A stretch of DNA of 38,360 bases from Lachnospiraceae bacterium (GCA_017465475.1 JAFTWC010000024.1:1-38360); one strand, 5' to 3'. Positions 14,604-25,198 are shown, counted from the first letter of the stretch. The notes: generated from the letters alone by a model not told the origin. Translations and numbers: made by a program.

Positions 14604-15782
14604 ATGTATCAGTATCATTGCTTAAATCCGATTGCAGCAATCGGTCTTAACAATTTTACCGCAGACTATGCAAAGACGGAGGATGCGGCAAATGCAGAGG
14701 CATTTTTAGTTCGTTCCGCAGTTATGCATGAGATGGAGTTTTCCGATAAGCTTCTTTGCGTTGCAAGAGCAGGTGCAGGTGTAAACAATATTCCGCTTGC
14801 AAAGTGCGCAGAAGAAGGTATCGTTGTATTTAATACTCCGGGTGCAAATGCAAACGGTGTTAAGGAACTGGCAGTTGCAGGTATGTTACTTGCTTCCAGA
14901 GATGTTATCGGTGGTGTGAACTGGGTTCAGACCGTAAAAGATGATGAGAATGTTGCAAAGCTCGTAGAAAAAGGTAAGTCCAAGTTTGCAGGTCAGGAAA
15001 TTAAGGGTAAGAAGCTTGGTATCATCGGTCTCGGTGCGATCGGTGGCCCGCTTGCTAACGCAGCAGTAAGTCTTGGCATGGATGTATACGGATGTGACCC
15101 GTATCTTTCCGTAGACGCTGCATGGAACATTTCTCGTTCCGTTCATCATGTAAAGACCCGTGAGGAGATTTTCTCTACTTGTGATTACATTTCCGTACAT
15201 ACTCCGCTGGTTGAGAATGAGGACCCGAATGTAAACACCAAGAAGATGATCAATAAGGAAACCATCGCTATGATGAAGGACGGCGTTATCATTCTTAACT
15301 TCGCAAGAGACCTTTTGGTTGATGACGAGGCTATGGAAGAGGCACTTGCGTCCGGTAAGGTTAAGAAGTATGTAACCGATTTCCCGAATGCGAAGACCGC
15401 AGGCATGGCTGGTGTTATCGCTATTCCGCACCTTGGTGCTTCTACCGAGGAGTCTGAAGATAACTGTGCAGTAATGGCTGTTAACGAGATCAGAGAGTAC
15501 CTTGAGAACGGTAATATCATTAACTCCGTAAACTATCCGGCATGTGATGCAGGTATCTGCAAGACCGCTGCCCGTGTGACCATTTGTCACAAGAACATTC
15601 CGAACATGCTCACCCAGTTTACCGGTGTATTTGCTTCCGAAAATATCAACATCGAGAACATGGTGAACAAGTCCAGAGGTGAGTTCGCATATACCGTACT
15701 TGACGTTGTAACTGATGTTGCTGACGGCTTAGTTGCTAAGCTCAATGCAATTGACGGTGTATTAAAGGTACGCGTACTGTAA
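14604..15782 (+). CDS. serA: D-3-phosphoglycerate dehydrogenase
   Basis: A 392-residue enzyme that oxidises 3-phosphoglycerate to 3-phosphohydroxypyruvate with NAD, the step before SerC. The Rossmann dinucleotide site is LGIIGLGAIGGPLANA; the catalytic Arg is in LNFARDLLVDD (usually CARGG) and the catalytic His in PHLGASTEESEDN. The C-terminal ~75 residues (TICHKNIPNMLTQFTGVF...) form an ACT domain, which in this family senses serine. It is the short form without the extra 'ASB' domain. Start ATG 14604 has AGGAGGG in front, 12 bases after the serC stop, so expression is coupled. The terminator at 15806 ends the operon. Confidence 0.95.
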   Translation: MYQYHCLNPIAAIGLNNFTADYAKTEDAANAEAFLVRSAVMHEMEFSDKLLCVARAGAGVNNIPLAKCAEEGIVVFNTPGANANGVKELAVAGMLLASRDVIGGVNWVQTVKDDENVAKLVEKGKSKFAGQEIKGKKLGIIGLGAIGGPLANAAVSLGMDVYGCDPYLSVDAAWNISRSVHHVKTREEIFSTCDYISVHTPLVENEDPNVNTKKMINKETIAMMKDGVIILNFARDLLVDDEAMEEALASGKVKKYVTDFPNAKTAGMAGVIAIPHLGASTEESEDNCAVMAVNEIREYLENGNIINSVNYPACDAGICKTAARVTICHKNIPNMLTQFTGVFASENINIENMVNKSRGEFAYTVLDVVTDVADGLVAKLNAIDGVLKVRVL

Positions 15783-15805
15783 ATAGTTGAATACAATAGT
15801 AATAC

Positions 15806-15841
15806 AAGGGCTGTCGCACGAAGTGTGGCAGCCCTTTTTTG
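15806..15841 (+). terminator. Intrinsic terminator of serC-serA
   Basis: AAGGGCTGTCGCAC pairs with GTGTGGCAGCCCTT (wobble inside, GAA loop) and is followed by a run of T. Clear and strong. Confidence 0.93.
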
Positions 15842-15883
15842 GGCTCTTTGTCAAGAGTTGGTGCAACACTTTTTTCTGAATAT

Positions 15884-15915
15884 TTACACTTGTAGTGTAA
15901 GACAAAGACACTACA
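15884..15915. promoter_or_regulatory. Palindromic operator candidates before the giant surface gene
   Basis: TTACACT-TGT-AGTGTAA (15884-15900) is a perfect palindrome. Overlapping it, TGTAGTGT (15891-15898) is repeated inverted as ACACTACA (15908-15915). All lie just upstream of or over the likely -35 region, as expected for a repressor site. The short ACTACAT core recalls BlaI/CopY-type operators, but this is only a resemblance. Confidence 0.5.
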
Positions 15916-15928
15916 TATGCGATATAAT
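15899..15928 (+). promoter_or_regulatory. Promoter of the giant surface gene
   Basis: A perfect TATAAT (15923-15928) with AAGACA (15899-15904) 18 bases upstream. The -35 box is weak, in keeping with a regulated promoter. The leader to ATG 15993 is about 58 bases. Confidence 0.6.
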
Positions 15929-15992
15929 ATAAATTGTAGAATAATGAGGTTTTATATAGATATAAAGTGTAAGAAACAAAAGGAGGAGCACC

Positions 15993-18900
15993 ATGAGACA
16001 TGCAAGTAAAAGACTGATTGCAGTGCTTTTGACGGTAGTATTGTTGTTTTCCATGCTTCCGAGGGCAGTACAGGCAGAGGATGTGTCGGGGAACGGATTG
16101 GAGGCACTGGCCAGTGTATATCTGCCGATTGTAGAGGAAGGGGCGGAAGCTGCGGGACTGTTTCAGAACGGAGCTAAGTACTATTATGCGTCTACAAGTG
16201 CAATGAGTATTAGATTGAATGATGTGACAGTTCCGAGCGAAGGAAGCGCATCTTTGCAAAATGCGCGGGTGCAGGCGGTGAACGGGGACACGGTTGTGGC
16301 TCAGTCGGAACAGAGCACAATTTACAATTATAACGGCGGTTATCATGTGAGTACCGAGCTTTTCTTTTTAGTGCAGCCTGCGGTAGGAGATTATGAATTA
16401 CAGGTTGTATATGGTGACGCAGAAAACATGACTACGTTGGCAATTCCGGATTTGTTTTTGTCTGTAGTGGATGCGCCGGTAATCACTTATGCCGGAATTC
16501 AAAATTTATATAAGGGAGCGGCACCGTTTTCCTTGACCATCAGGGTGAGTGGATATCAGGGGAATCCGAATCTGTACACCTTTGGTTTGATGAATGGAGA
16601 AGGAACGGAAATTCCGTGTACAGCGACGTATAAATCATTGAGTAATTTCGGCTCTGAAGTGCAGATTACATATACGGTAACTCCGTCTCAGGCCTTGGCG
16701 GAGGATGTGTATGCATTGGTGATTTCTGCAAATTCAGTGTATTCCAATGCAGATAGTGTATCTGCAAGTGTAACGGAAACAGCCCCGGAAACGTTAACCA
16801 TATCCGGAGTTACCGCAAATGCTGCAGTGACCGGAGGCGTAACGGTAGTTGTTGATGATGCAACGGAAGGGGCAGAGTACCGGGTAAAGGCAGAGTATGT
16901 ACAGCATGGAAGTACTGTAATAGCGACGTTGTACGAGGGAGTGCTTATGCCGGTAATGGATGGAACGCAAGGTACATTTTCTCTTGTATTGCAGTACAAT
17001 GGGGTGACATTACCGTTATCGTCCTATAGTTATTTAAATGAATCAATTGTATTTACCGTGACAAACGAAAGTGGCGGAACGGATCGCTTTGAGTGTGAAT
17101 TTGCACAAGGAAACAGTAATGTGCGTAGTGAGCTTGAGATAACTCAAACAGGGACATGCCAGTATGAGTTTAAGTTAACCGGTGAAAATATGTTGTTAGA
17201 CGTGTATGCCGGTGAGAATAATGTGTTTGAGATTAAGAAGGATGAAACGACGCTGGCAACTTGTATGTCGGTTACCAAGTCCACTGTAACACAGCAGGAT
17301 ACGGTGTACTGCTATTTTACAGGAAGCTTTACAACTGCATCGGAACTTGATAGCACAAAATATTATGATTTCTATATAAACGGAGAACTGCATACCTCGG
17401 TAAAGGTAAAATTGCCGGTTGCTTCCGATGTATTGCAAGTAAAAAAGATTAAAACAGAGTTCGGATGGAGTTCTTTTAGTTTTTATTTTGACTGTTTGAC
17501 AGCAGAGGTGCTGGCTACAAACGGTGCAGGCACGGCCACCATGGAGTTGTGTGATGCCAATCAGTCGGTAGTGGCAACCTCCGGAGAAGTTGCGGGAACA
17601 GCAACAAGTGATGGCTATTGTTACCGGTTAACGCTCCAAAAGCCGGCAGAGTTCGATGAGAACGGAACCTATACGTTACGAATCAGAAGTGGAGAAAAGA
17701 CGCATTGGGTAGAAGGAACAAACGGGAAAACGTTTGACAGTACGGTACGTGCTCCGTACAGTTACAATGTAGATACTCCTGTTTTTGCGGGAGACAGTCG
17801 CCTTGTCATCGGATTGTCTTCTCCGAAAAATATTTCGTTGGAGTACTATGAAGCGAATCCGTTTTCTTTCTTACGAACAGGTGCGGATACGGGACTTTCC
17901 TATACGCTCGGAACTCCGTATTATTCCTTTGAGGAGGCTGAATGGAAACTTCCGCTGGAGTTATCTGAGCCGTTGGCATACGGAACCTATGAATATGATT
18001 ATTATTCCTTTACGACGCAAGGAAGCGGAACACCGGTGTTGGCAGACTGGTGTACAACGGATGATGTGAACAGGGTCATTACCATTGAAGGAAATCGGAA
18101 TCTTCCGGAAGCCTCTTATACGGGAGCACTTTTTGTAAACGAAGGGGATGGCGGAAAGGTTGCAGATGTTGCGTTAAGTAAGGACGGAGATGTATTGACG
18201 GTAACAAATCTTCCGGAGGGGATTGAAAACGGCAGTTATATGCTTGAAGTGTTTGCCGATAGTCAGTATATCGGTGCAGTAAGCTGTTATATAAGATGGA
18301 ATGTAAACACAGCGGTTCCGACCATTAAGGCATATGACAGCGAACATAGTTACACGGAAATTCAGTATGAAATCATAGGAAATAATGTTTGGTTTGATGC
18401 GGCATTAACCGGATATGCTTACGTTCGTTTTTCGGAAGATGCATTATTTGCAGACACACAGTATCAGGCAATTCGTAACAAAATCCCGTTCCTGTTAAGT
18501 GATGGAGAAGGCGAAAAAACGGTATATGTTCAGTTTAAAAAAGCAGGCGGAGAAGAAAGTGAAGTGTACCGTTGGCAGTATAAGATGTTGGAAGAGGCGG
18601 TAACTCCGGAAATCTTGTCCGTAGATGTACTGGTAAACGGCAGCAGTTCCATGTTTGTTCCGGAGTATACGGAGTTTGTATTACGACTTGTGACAAATTC
18701 TGCTCTGACCAGTGCATATGCAACGTTTGTTTTGGAGGATGGAACTCTTTCGTACACGGATGCGGAATTAGACTATGTGGAAAGTACGCAGGAAGGTGTT
18801 GTCTATGAGGCGGTACTGAATACCGGTAGTTATCCGTTTTCTAATGAAGCATATTACGGAGTTGAGTTTGCTATAACCGATATGTCCGGTTATCAAATGA

Positions 18901-21900
18901 ATCCGTACGATACGGAACGGATTTCTGTGTTAATCGGTGCGGAAGGCTTGTTATTAAAAGACTGGGAAAGCGAAAGTAAATTATATAAGAATACCGGAGC
19001 TTATACCGTTTCCGGTTACGGAATTCCGGGAGCCGAGGTGACGATTCAGCTTTACAATGCCAATGTCGGATTTAAGACGGAAGTGGTAACGGTATCTTCC
19101 TCCGGAGAGTTTTCTGCAGAGTTTACCGGATTGGGAGAACACACTTATGAAGTAACCGTAACGGATGATGCCGGAAATGATATTTGGAAGGATTTGGTTA
19201 TTGATAAGACTGCTCCGGTGATTGCCGGTTTTAAGGCTACGCTTGACCAAAGCGGAAATGCGGCAGTTTCCTGGGAGTGTGAGGAAGAGAACCTGAAAGG
19301 TTTTATTCTTTGGAGAGACGGTGCAAAGATTATTGATGAGTATAATAACTTTACGGATACAAGTTATATTGCATCCTATGCGACAGGCGCTGGTTTCGAA
19401 TTGCAAGCGGTAGATAAGGCAGGAAATTATTCGGAGAAGGTGCAGACCTCTACACAGGATACAGAGGCGCCGACGGCTCCGGGGGTTCCTTTTGTGACTG
19501 CTCACGGTACGAAGAAAATTTCCTTTAGCTGGACCGCGGCAACGGATAATGTGGCGGTATATCGGTATGAAGTATATCGCGGAGAAACAAAGCTTGCAAC
19601 ATTACCGTACACGGCATTAAGTTACAGTGATTCCGGACTTTTGCTCGGAACAGAGTATGAGTATCATGTCTATGCATTGGACCGTGCAGGAAATAAGTCG
19701 GAGGCAGCATCTGCCACACTTGCGACGGCGGGGTTAGAGATTGCATCCGTAAAGAACTTTGAGGAGAAGTATTACTTAGAGGCCTATATGGATACCAAGC
19801 GTCTTCCGGTTCATCTAAATCTGGAAGAAGATGCGCTCTATGATTTTTCCGGTGTAACGACAAAGATTCTTTATAAGCTTGAGAATGCACAGAGCTGGGC
19901 GGAAGAGGCCATGACAGGAAGCGGTACATATTATAGCGGAAGCTGGACCATAGACGGGTTGGAGCCGGGAATGTATCAGGTGAAGTTTAAGGTTTCCGAT
20001 GCGGAAGGGTCCGAGAATTTCTCTGAGGTTCAGACGGTTAAGATATTACACGATGATATCAATCCGGAAGTGACGGTAAGTTTGCCGGAGGAAGGCAGAA
20101 TATACGCAGGGAAGGAAATGGAAATTTCCGGTAATGCTACGGACAATTTAGTATTAAAGACTGTGGAACTTTATGTTTCTGCGGATGAAGGAGCATCCTA
20201 TACTAAAATAGCTACGGAGACAAATCCGCATATCACCGATTGTTTGTCTTATAATGTTTCCTATGAAGAGGCAAAGGATTTTCCGTCCGGAAGTCTTTGG
20301 TTTAAGGCGGTGGCAGTGGACAGCGCAGGAAACAAAGCGGAAGTAATCAGAAAGATTGTCCTGGATAATACGCCGCCGGATGGTCCGGAGAATTTCTGGG
20401 TTGGCGGTGACAAGGAAAAGATTACCGTAATGTGGAGCTATCCGGAACTTGCTCCGGAAAATGATTTCAGTCATTTTAACGTATATCGTTCTGCTACAGG
20501 GGAAGACGGTAGCTTCGCTGTGGTAGAAGAAATCGGTTCCATCGGATACTTTGATACATTGGAAACCGGAATTGTTGCGGATACCTTATATTATTATTAT
20601 GTGATGGCAGAGGATATATACGGAAATGAAAGTGAAGCTACGTTAGTACAGTCTGCAAAGCTGGTTGATGATACGGAAGCTCCGGTTATCCGGGGAATCG
20701 GTCCGGACGAGGATAGTTTGATAAAGTCAGCCGAACTGATTGTCAGTGCGACGGATAATTACAGACTGGATCGCTGTGTCATTGAGTATAAGAAAGCCAA
20801 TGCATCTGAGTGGACGTCACTTGCCGAAGTGGGTTGCGGTGATACCCCGGTGCGCAGCTATGTATATCATTACACATGGAATCTGGAAGGCCTGGAGGCG
20901 GGAAATTATCAGGTACGGTTTACCGTGTATGACGAACAGGAAAATGAACCGGCAACACAGATTTGCGACTATATCATAAAGGAGTACACTGCGCCGGTGG
21001 CGCCGGTGGCAACGGCACAGTCCACCGGACACAAGACAATTACTGTTTCCTGGACCTATGCAGGAAATCGGGAACTTGCAGAAAGTTTTTCCGTATATCG
21101 TTCTTCTGATGGGGTGTCCTACGAATATATCGGCATGGTTAATGTAGGAAACGACTGGAAGTATACGGATATACTTCGGTTTGAAGGGGATTCCAAGGAG
21201 TTTTTCTATAAAGTTGCAGTAAAAGATACATATTTAGCAACGTCAGAAAGTGTTGCGGTCAGTGCCGTAGCACAAACCGCAGATACGGAAAAGCCTGTTG
21301 CAGTGTTTGATATGAACAGTTCTGCGTATGCGTTGTGCGGAAACGAGATTACCTTTGACGCAGGAGGTTCTAAGGATAACGATAACATTGCGGAATATTC
21401 CTGGAACTTCGGAGACGGAAAGACTGCAAAGGGTGTGTCGGCAGCTCATGCATATACGACTCCGGGCACCTATACGGTACAGCTTACGGTAAAGGATGCA
21501 ACCGGAATTGTGGGAACCACCGGCAAAGCAGTGACAATTGTTGCGACAGAACAGGCAAAGGACTATACGGAGGTAGAAGTAGTAATTAAAAATGCACTGG
21601 ATAATTCGATGATTGCAGAGGCGGATGTCATTATTGTGGACAATAACGGAAGGGAAACCCCGCTTCGTGCAGAAGCCGGAACCGTAACCTGTTTGTTACC
21701 AAACGGTTTCTATACCGTACGTGTGGCGGCACAGGGCTTCTTAATCAGAAGCGTATCCATCACCTGTGAAGGCGGCGAAGCACAGCACATCATCGGTTTG
21801 ACCAACAGCGAGGTAATGGTAGGTGAGTTTAACGTAACAGAGATGACCTACGATGAAATCGTTGCAGCAGGAATCGATACAGAAGCAGAAGGAAATCAGC

Positions 21901-24900
21901 ACGTTTATAAGTTTAAGACGGAGATTACTTTTGTAGCCGGTTTAAAGATGTATTCCTTACCGTTGACACTTTATAAGAATAATAACGGTGAAACGGTAGG
22001 AAAGAGCGGAGACGGATTTTTCTTCTTCCCGCTGGGAACCGGTGGCGGAACCGGCGGAAGCGGTGAAGGTTACGGTGATATTAAGTTGCAGATTGATTTC
22101 TCCGAGCATTTTGTTCTGGCAATTTACGGTGAAGCACATTGGCTGAAGGAAATGTACCATGCACAACTAACCGTAATGAACCAGTCCTATACGGATACCT
22201 TAGAGCAGGTATCGGCAAAAATTAATCTTCCGGAGGGACTTTCTCTGGCGGATATGACAGGAGAACCACAGGAAGTCTATCAACACATCGGAACCATCGG
22301 TCACGGTGAGTCGAAAAAGATTGACTGGTACATTCGCGGTGATAAGGAAGGTGAATATCACGTCAGTGCGGATGTTATTGCGGTTTCCATGCCGTTTGGA
22401 GATGTGATTGAGCAGAGATTTTCCACAAAGGAGCCTCTTAAGGTATATGCCGGAAGTGCACTGCACCTGACCATCACGCCGGACAGCACCGCGGAACGGG
22501 GTGAGGATTATACCGTGAAGTTCCGTTTGGAAAACGTATCTGATAAGTCCTTATATAATCTTACCTTTGGTATTACCCGTTCCGAGCAGTATAAAGTGTT
22601 AGGCTGGGATGTGGATTCGCCAAAGTTAGAGCTGGAAGCTACGGACTACGGTGATACGTTTACAAAAGGAATTAAGGAACTGGGACCGGGCGGTTACATT
22701 GAATTAACTTTCTCCACAACCGTTTGGTTTAATTCCGCATTACATTTAGTGGAGCTTACAAAGCTGGGCGCATTTGTGGATATCGCATATTATGTTACGG
22801 ATGTTCAGGTGACTACAATGGAGGGAAGTACCACGGAAATTCCGTATACCATCAATATTAATCACAAGGAGCCGGATAGTTTCATTAACAAAATCGTGGA
22901 TAAGGTTTTTGAAGAAGCGTACGAGGAATTTTTTGATGAAGAGGTACACGGTCTCAGCTTCAGTGATTTTGTAGAACTTTGGGGAAAAGCGGAAGGGTTG
23001 GATGTGAACGTGATAAAGAAGGCAACCACACTGCTTAAGCTGGCCAAGGGTGAGACAAATCATAAGATGTTTGTTACCATTGATAACGGTAAGATTGACG
23101 GACACAGGATCTATAATGATTATATATCTGTTACAACCGGTAATGGTGTGGAAGGTATTATTGATAGCATTAATAATACGGGAGTTACGATTTCAGGAAC
23201 GGAACTTTCCATTAAAGTAAATGCACCGGGTAAGACATCCTTTAAGGTGGGAATAAAGGACGATTACGGTAATTTGGAATCGGAATATACCTTAAACTAC
23301 AACATTAAGGATGAGGAAGTAAAGCAAACGGTGACATTGACGCCGGAGGGAACCGAATTGAGCTATCAGGTAAACGGCGATATATGGGAAGATACCATAG
23401 GAAAAGTGCGGCAGGAAGAGCTGGAAATGCTGGCAATGAATCCGTTTATGGGATTCCAGTCCACCGTGGAATACGAATTAAGCGGTTCGGAAGGAAAGAA
23501 CAGTTACATGGTTACCATTGATGATGAGTCCATAAACGAGATGCTGGGACACACCGGTGTTTCTCACATGGGAGTAATGGGAGGTACTTCGGATGTGATT
23601 TTTGACCGTGATGCGTTACTGGAAATTGCAGATGAAGCCGATACGGATATTACATTGGTGGCGCGTCGCCTGAGTGAGGAAGAGGCAAAAGAACTGGGAA
23701 GTGATAAGCCGACCTATCAGTATCAGATTGTTTGCGGAGATGAAATGATTTCAAACTTCGGAACGGGTTCTGTATATGTAACGGTTCCGTATGAGTTAAC
23801 CGGAACGGAAACTGCCGATTCTATGTATGTAGAACATATTCTGCCGAACGGAAGAATTGAAAAGCTGGATGCAACCTACGATGCGGATCGAAAGACCATT
23901 AGCTTTTCTACGAACGGATTCTCTTACTTCCGTATTGTAAGTGAAACTTCTGAGAGTGATACCCCTGGCGGAAACACTCCTGGCGGAAACACTCCTGGTT
24001 GGACTCCGAGTTTGCCACCATTCGATAGTGGTACAACCGATGACGATACCACGGAGGATAAGGACGATGCCGAAGGTAAGGAAGATACCGAAGGTAAGGA
24101 CGACACCGAAGGCAAGGACGATACTGAAGGTAAGGACGACACCGAAGGCAAGGACGATATTGAAGATAAGGACGACACCGAAGATAAGGATGATACGAAG
24201 GAATCCGGTACGTCGATTCTTGTGTTGACCGAAAAGGGAACGGAAGAAAAGGAAGTAACCGTAAAAGAGGCGGTAAAGAAATATAAGAAACAGTCCTTCC
24301 ATTTATTCCGGTATAACAAGAAGGAAAAGAGTTACGAATATGTGGGAAGCGTGGAGCCGAAGCAGTTGGAAAAGACCATTGCCGACAGTAAGGATGAGGT
24401 AGTGGTAATTGTAGCCGGCGAAATGAAGACGACAGAGAAGGTGACATACAAGACCCACACCGTAAAGCACGGCGATACCTTATGGAAGATTTCCGAGAAG
24501 TATTTAGGAAAAGGAAATCGTTATAAGGAAATCATGAAGTTAAACAATATGGAAAGTGCCGTGTTGTATACCGGCATGAAATTAAAACTTCCGGTGGAAG
24601 AAACTGCAAAAGAAGAGGTATTTCTTGAAACGGAGCCGTCCGAAACTACCGCAATAACCAAGAACAAGACCCATACCGTAAAGCACGGTGATACCATGTG
24701 GAAGATTGCGGAACAGTATTTGGGTGAAGGCAGCCGATATAAGGAAATCATGAAGTTAAACAATATGACCAGTGCAATGCTGCGTACCGGCATGGTTTTG
24801 GAACTTCCGATTAAGGAGACACAGACATCCGTGACGGAAGGAAAGAGTATCTCCGTAGCAGATATTATTCGAGATTTGAATAAGCAACGAAAAGACGGGG

Positions 24901-25187
24901 ATGCAGAAGAAAAACCGGTAATTGAAACTGAAAAGCCGGATGCTGTGAAGTCGGAAGAGACAAAACCGCAGGAAACGAAACCTGCACCTGCAGCAAAGGA
25001 AGAAAAGAAAGAAGAGAAGAAAAAGACTACGAAATATAAGGTGAAGTCAGGTGATTATCTTCGTAAGATTGCGCAGGAACAGTTAGGGGACGGAAGCCGG
25101 TGGACGGAAATTCGTGATTTGAATCCGAATATCAAAGACATTAATAAGATTTATCCGGGACAACAATTGATTTTACCGGAAAAGTAA
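15993..25187 (+). CDS. Giant secreted multi-domain protein with C-terminal LysM domains
   Basis: A 3064-residue surface protein. It has an N-terminal signal peptide (RHASKR, hydrophobic core, AVQA/ED). About residues 35-1150 hold many beta-rich repeats of Ig-like type. FN3-like domains follow near 1158-1245, 1460-1545 and 1670-1760, mixed with Ig-like parts (NPEVTVSLPEEGRIYAG). A PKD domain lies at about 1765-1850 (FDAGGSKDND...YSWNFGDG), then a carboxypeptidase-regulatory-like domain (about 1860-1925) and large unassigned beta-rich parts. Near 2657-2740 there is a Pro/Gly then Asp/Glu/Lys repeat (DDTEGK). Three LysM domains (about 2820, 2892 and 3014 on; HTVKHGDTLWKI, HTVKHGDTMWKI, YKVKSGDYLRKI) should hold it on peptidoglycan without sortase; there is no LPXTG. 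AAAGGAGGAG precedes the ATG. Likely an adhesin or wall-surface scaffold; no enzymatic domain seen. Single-gene unit between two terminators. Confidence 0.9.
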   Translation: MRHASKRLIAVLLTVVLLFSMLPRAVQAEDVSGNGLEALASVYLPIVEEGAEAAGLFQNGAKYYYASTSAMSIRLNDVTVPSEGSASLQNARVQAVNGDTVVAQSEQSTIYNYNGGYHVSTELFFLVQPAVGDYELQVVYGDAENMTTLAIPDLFLSVVDAPVITYAGIQNLYKGAAPFSLTIRVSGYQGNPNLYTFGLMNGEGTEIPCTATYKSLSNFGSEVQITYTVTPSQALAEDVYALVISANSVYSNADSVSASVTETAPETLTISGVTANAAVTGGVTVVVDDATEGAEYRVKAEYVQHGSTVIATLYEGVLMPVMDGTQGTFSLVLQYNGVTLPLSSYSYLNESIVFTVTNESGGTDRFECEFAQGNSNVRSELEITQTGTCQYEFKLTGENMLLDVYAGENNVFEIKKDETTLATCMSVTKSTVTQQDTVYCYFTGSFTTASELDSTKYYDFYINGELHTSVKVKLPVASDVLQVKKIKTEFGWSSFSFYFDCLTAEVLATNGAGTATMELCDANQSVVATSGEVAGTATSDGYCYRLTLQKPAEFDENGTYTLRIRSGEKTHWVEGTNGKTFDSTVRAPYSYNVDTPVFAGDSRLVIGLSSPKNISLEYYEANPFSFLRTGADTGLSYTLGTPYYSFEEAEWKLPLELSEPLAYGTYEYDYYSFTTQGSGTPVLADWCTTDDVNRVITIEGNRNLPEASYTGALFVNEGDGGKVADVALSKDGDVLTVTNLPEGIENGSYMLEVFADSQYIGAVSCYIRWNVNTAVPTIKAYDSEHSYTEIQYEIIGNNVWFDAALTGYAYVRFSEDALFADTQYQAIRNKIPFLLSDGEGEKTVYVQFKKAGGEESEVYRWQYKMLEEAVTPEILSVDVLVNGSSSMFVPEYTEFVLRLVTNSALTSAYATFVLEDGTLSYTDAELDYVESTQEGVVYEAVLNTGSYPFSNEAYYGVEFAITDMSGYQMNPYDTERISVLIGAEGLLLKDWESESKLYKNTGAYTVSGYGIPGAEVTIQLYNANVGFKTEVVTVSSSGEFSAEFTGLGEHTYEVTVTDDAGNDIWKDLVIDKTAPVIAGFKATLDQSGNAAVSWECEEENLKGFILWRDGAKIIDEYNNFTDTSYIASYATGAGFELQAVDKAGNYSEKVQTSTQDTEAPTAPGVPFVTAHGTKKISFSWTAATDNVAVYRYEVYRGETKLATLPYTALSYSDSGLLLGTEYEYHVYALDRAGNKSEAASATLATAGLEIASVKNFEEKYYLEAYMDTKRLPVHLNLEEDALYDFSGVTTKILYKLENAQSWAEEAMTGSGTYYSGSWTIDGLEPGMYQVKFKVSDAEGSENFSEVQTVKILHDDINPEVTVSLPEEGRIYAGKEMEISGNATDNLVLKTVELYVSADEGASYTKIATETNPHITDCLSYNVSYEEAKDFPSGSLWFKAVAVDSAGNKAEVIRKIVLDNTPPDGPENFWVGGDKEKITVMWSYPELAPENDFSHFNVYRSATGEDGSFAVVEEIGSIGYFDTLETGIVADTLYYYYVMAEDIYGNESEATLVQSAKLVDDTEAPVIRGIGPDEDSLIKSAELIVSATDNYRLDRCVIEYKKANASEWTSLAEVGCGDTPVRSYVYHYTWNLEGLEAGNYQVRFTVYDEQENEPATQICDYIIKEYTAPVAPVATAQSTGHKTITVSWTYAGNRELAESFSVYRSSDGVSYEYIGMVNVGNDWKYTDILRFEGDSKEFFYKVAVKDTYLATSESVAVSAVAQTADTEKPVAVFDMNSSAYALCGNEITFDAGGSKDNDNIAEYSWNFGDGKTAKGVSAAHAYTTPGTYTVQLTVKDATGIVGTTGKAVTIVATEQAKDYTEVEVVIKNALDNSMIAEADVIIVDNNGRETPLRAEAGTVTCLLPNGFYTVRVAAQGFLIRSVSITCEGGEAQHIIGLTNSEVMVGEFNVTEMTYDEIVAAGIDTEAEGNQHVYKFKTEITFVAGLKMYSLPLTLYKNNNGETVGKSGDGFFFFPLGTGGGTGGSGEGYGDIKLQIDFSEHFVLAIYGEAHWLKEMYHAQLTVMNQSYTDTLEQVSAKINLPEGLSLADMTGEPQEVYQHIGTIGHGESKKIDWYIRGDKEGEYHVSADVIAVSMPFGDVIEQRFSTKEPLKVYAGSALHLTITPDSTAERGEDYTVKFRLENVSDKSLYNLTFGITRSEQYKVLGWDVDSPKLELEATDYGDTFTKGIKELGPGGYIELTFSTTVWFNSALHLVELTKLGAFVDIAYYVTDVQVTTMEGSTTEIPYTININHKEPDSFINKIVDKVFEEAYEEFFDEEVHGLSFSDFVELWGKAEGLDVNVIKKATTLLKLAKGETNHKMFVTIDNGKIDGHRIYNDYISVTTGNGVEGIIDSINNTGVTISGTELSIKVNAPGKTSFKVGIKDDYGNLESEYTLNYNIKDEEVKQTVTLTPEGTELSYQVNGDIWEDTIGKVRQEELEMLAMNPFMGFQSTVEYELSGSEGKNSYMVTIDDESINEMLGHTGVSHMGVMGGTSDVIFDRDALLEIADEADTDITLVARRLSEEEAKELGSDKPTYQYQIVCGDEMISNFGTGSVYVTVPYELTGTETADSMYVEHILPNGRIEKLDATYDADRKTISFSTNGFSYFRIVSETSESDTPGGNTPGGNTPGWTPSLPPFDSGTTDDDTTEDKDDAEGKEDTEGKDDTEGKDDTEGKDDTEGKDDIEDKDDTEDKDDTKESGTSILVLTEKGTEEKEVTVKEAVKKYKKQSFHLFRYNKKEKSYEYVGSVEPKQLEKTIADSKDEVVVIVAGEMKTTEKVTYKTHTVKHGDTLWKISEKYLGKGNRYKEIMKLNNMESAVLYTGMKLKLPVEETAKEEVFLETEPSETTAITKNKTHTVKHGDTMWKIAEQYLGEGSRYKEIMKLNNMTSAMLRTGMVLELPIKETQTSVTEGKSISVADIIRDLNKQRKDGDAEEKPVIETEKPDAVKSEETKPQETKPAPAAKEEKKEEKKKTTKYKVKSGDYLRKIAQEQLGDGSRWTEIRDLNPNIKDINKIYPGQQLILPEK
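24040..24200 (+). repeat. 18-base repeat coding (DDTEGK)n in the giant protein
   Basis: About eight imperfect units of the form GACGACACCGAAGGCAAG, some with GATATTGAAGAT variants. It forms a charged linker between the beta-domain region and the LysM end. A shorter GGAAACACTCCTGGC duplication (PGGNTPGGNTP) lies just before it. Confidence 0.88.
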
Positions 25188-25198
25188 AAAATGAGGGA

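Noticed and set aside
23796-24447. Long minus-strand and other-frame ORFs opposite the DDTEGK repeat, with serine/proline or arginine-rich products.
   Set aside because: They arise from the repetitive coding sequence of the giant gene and have no start signals.
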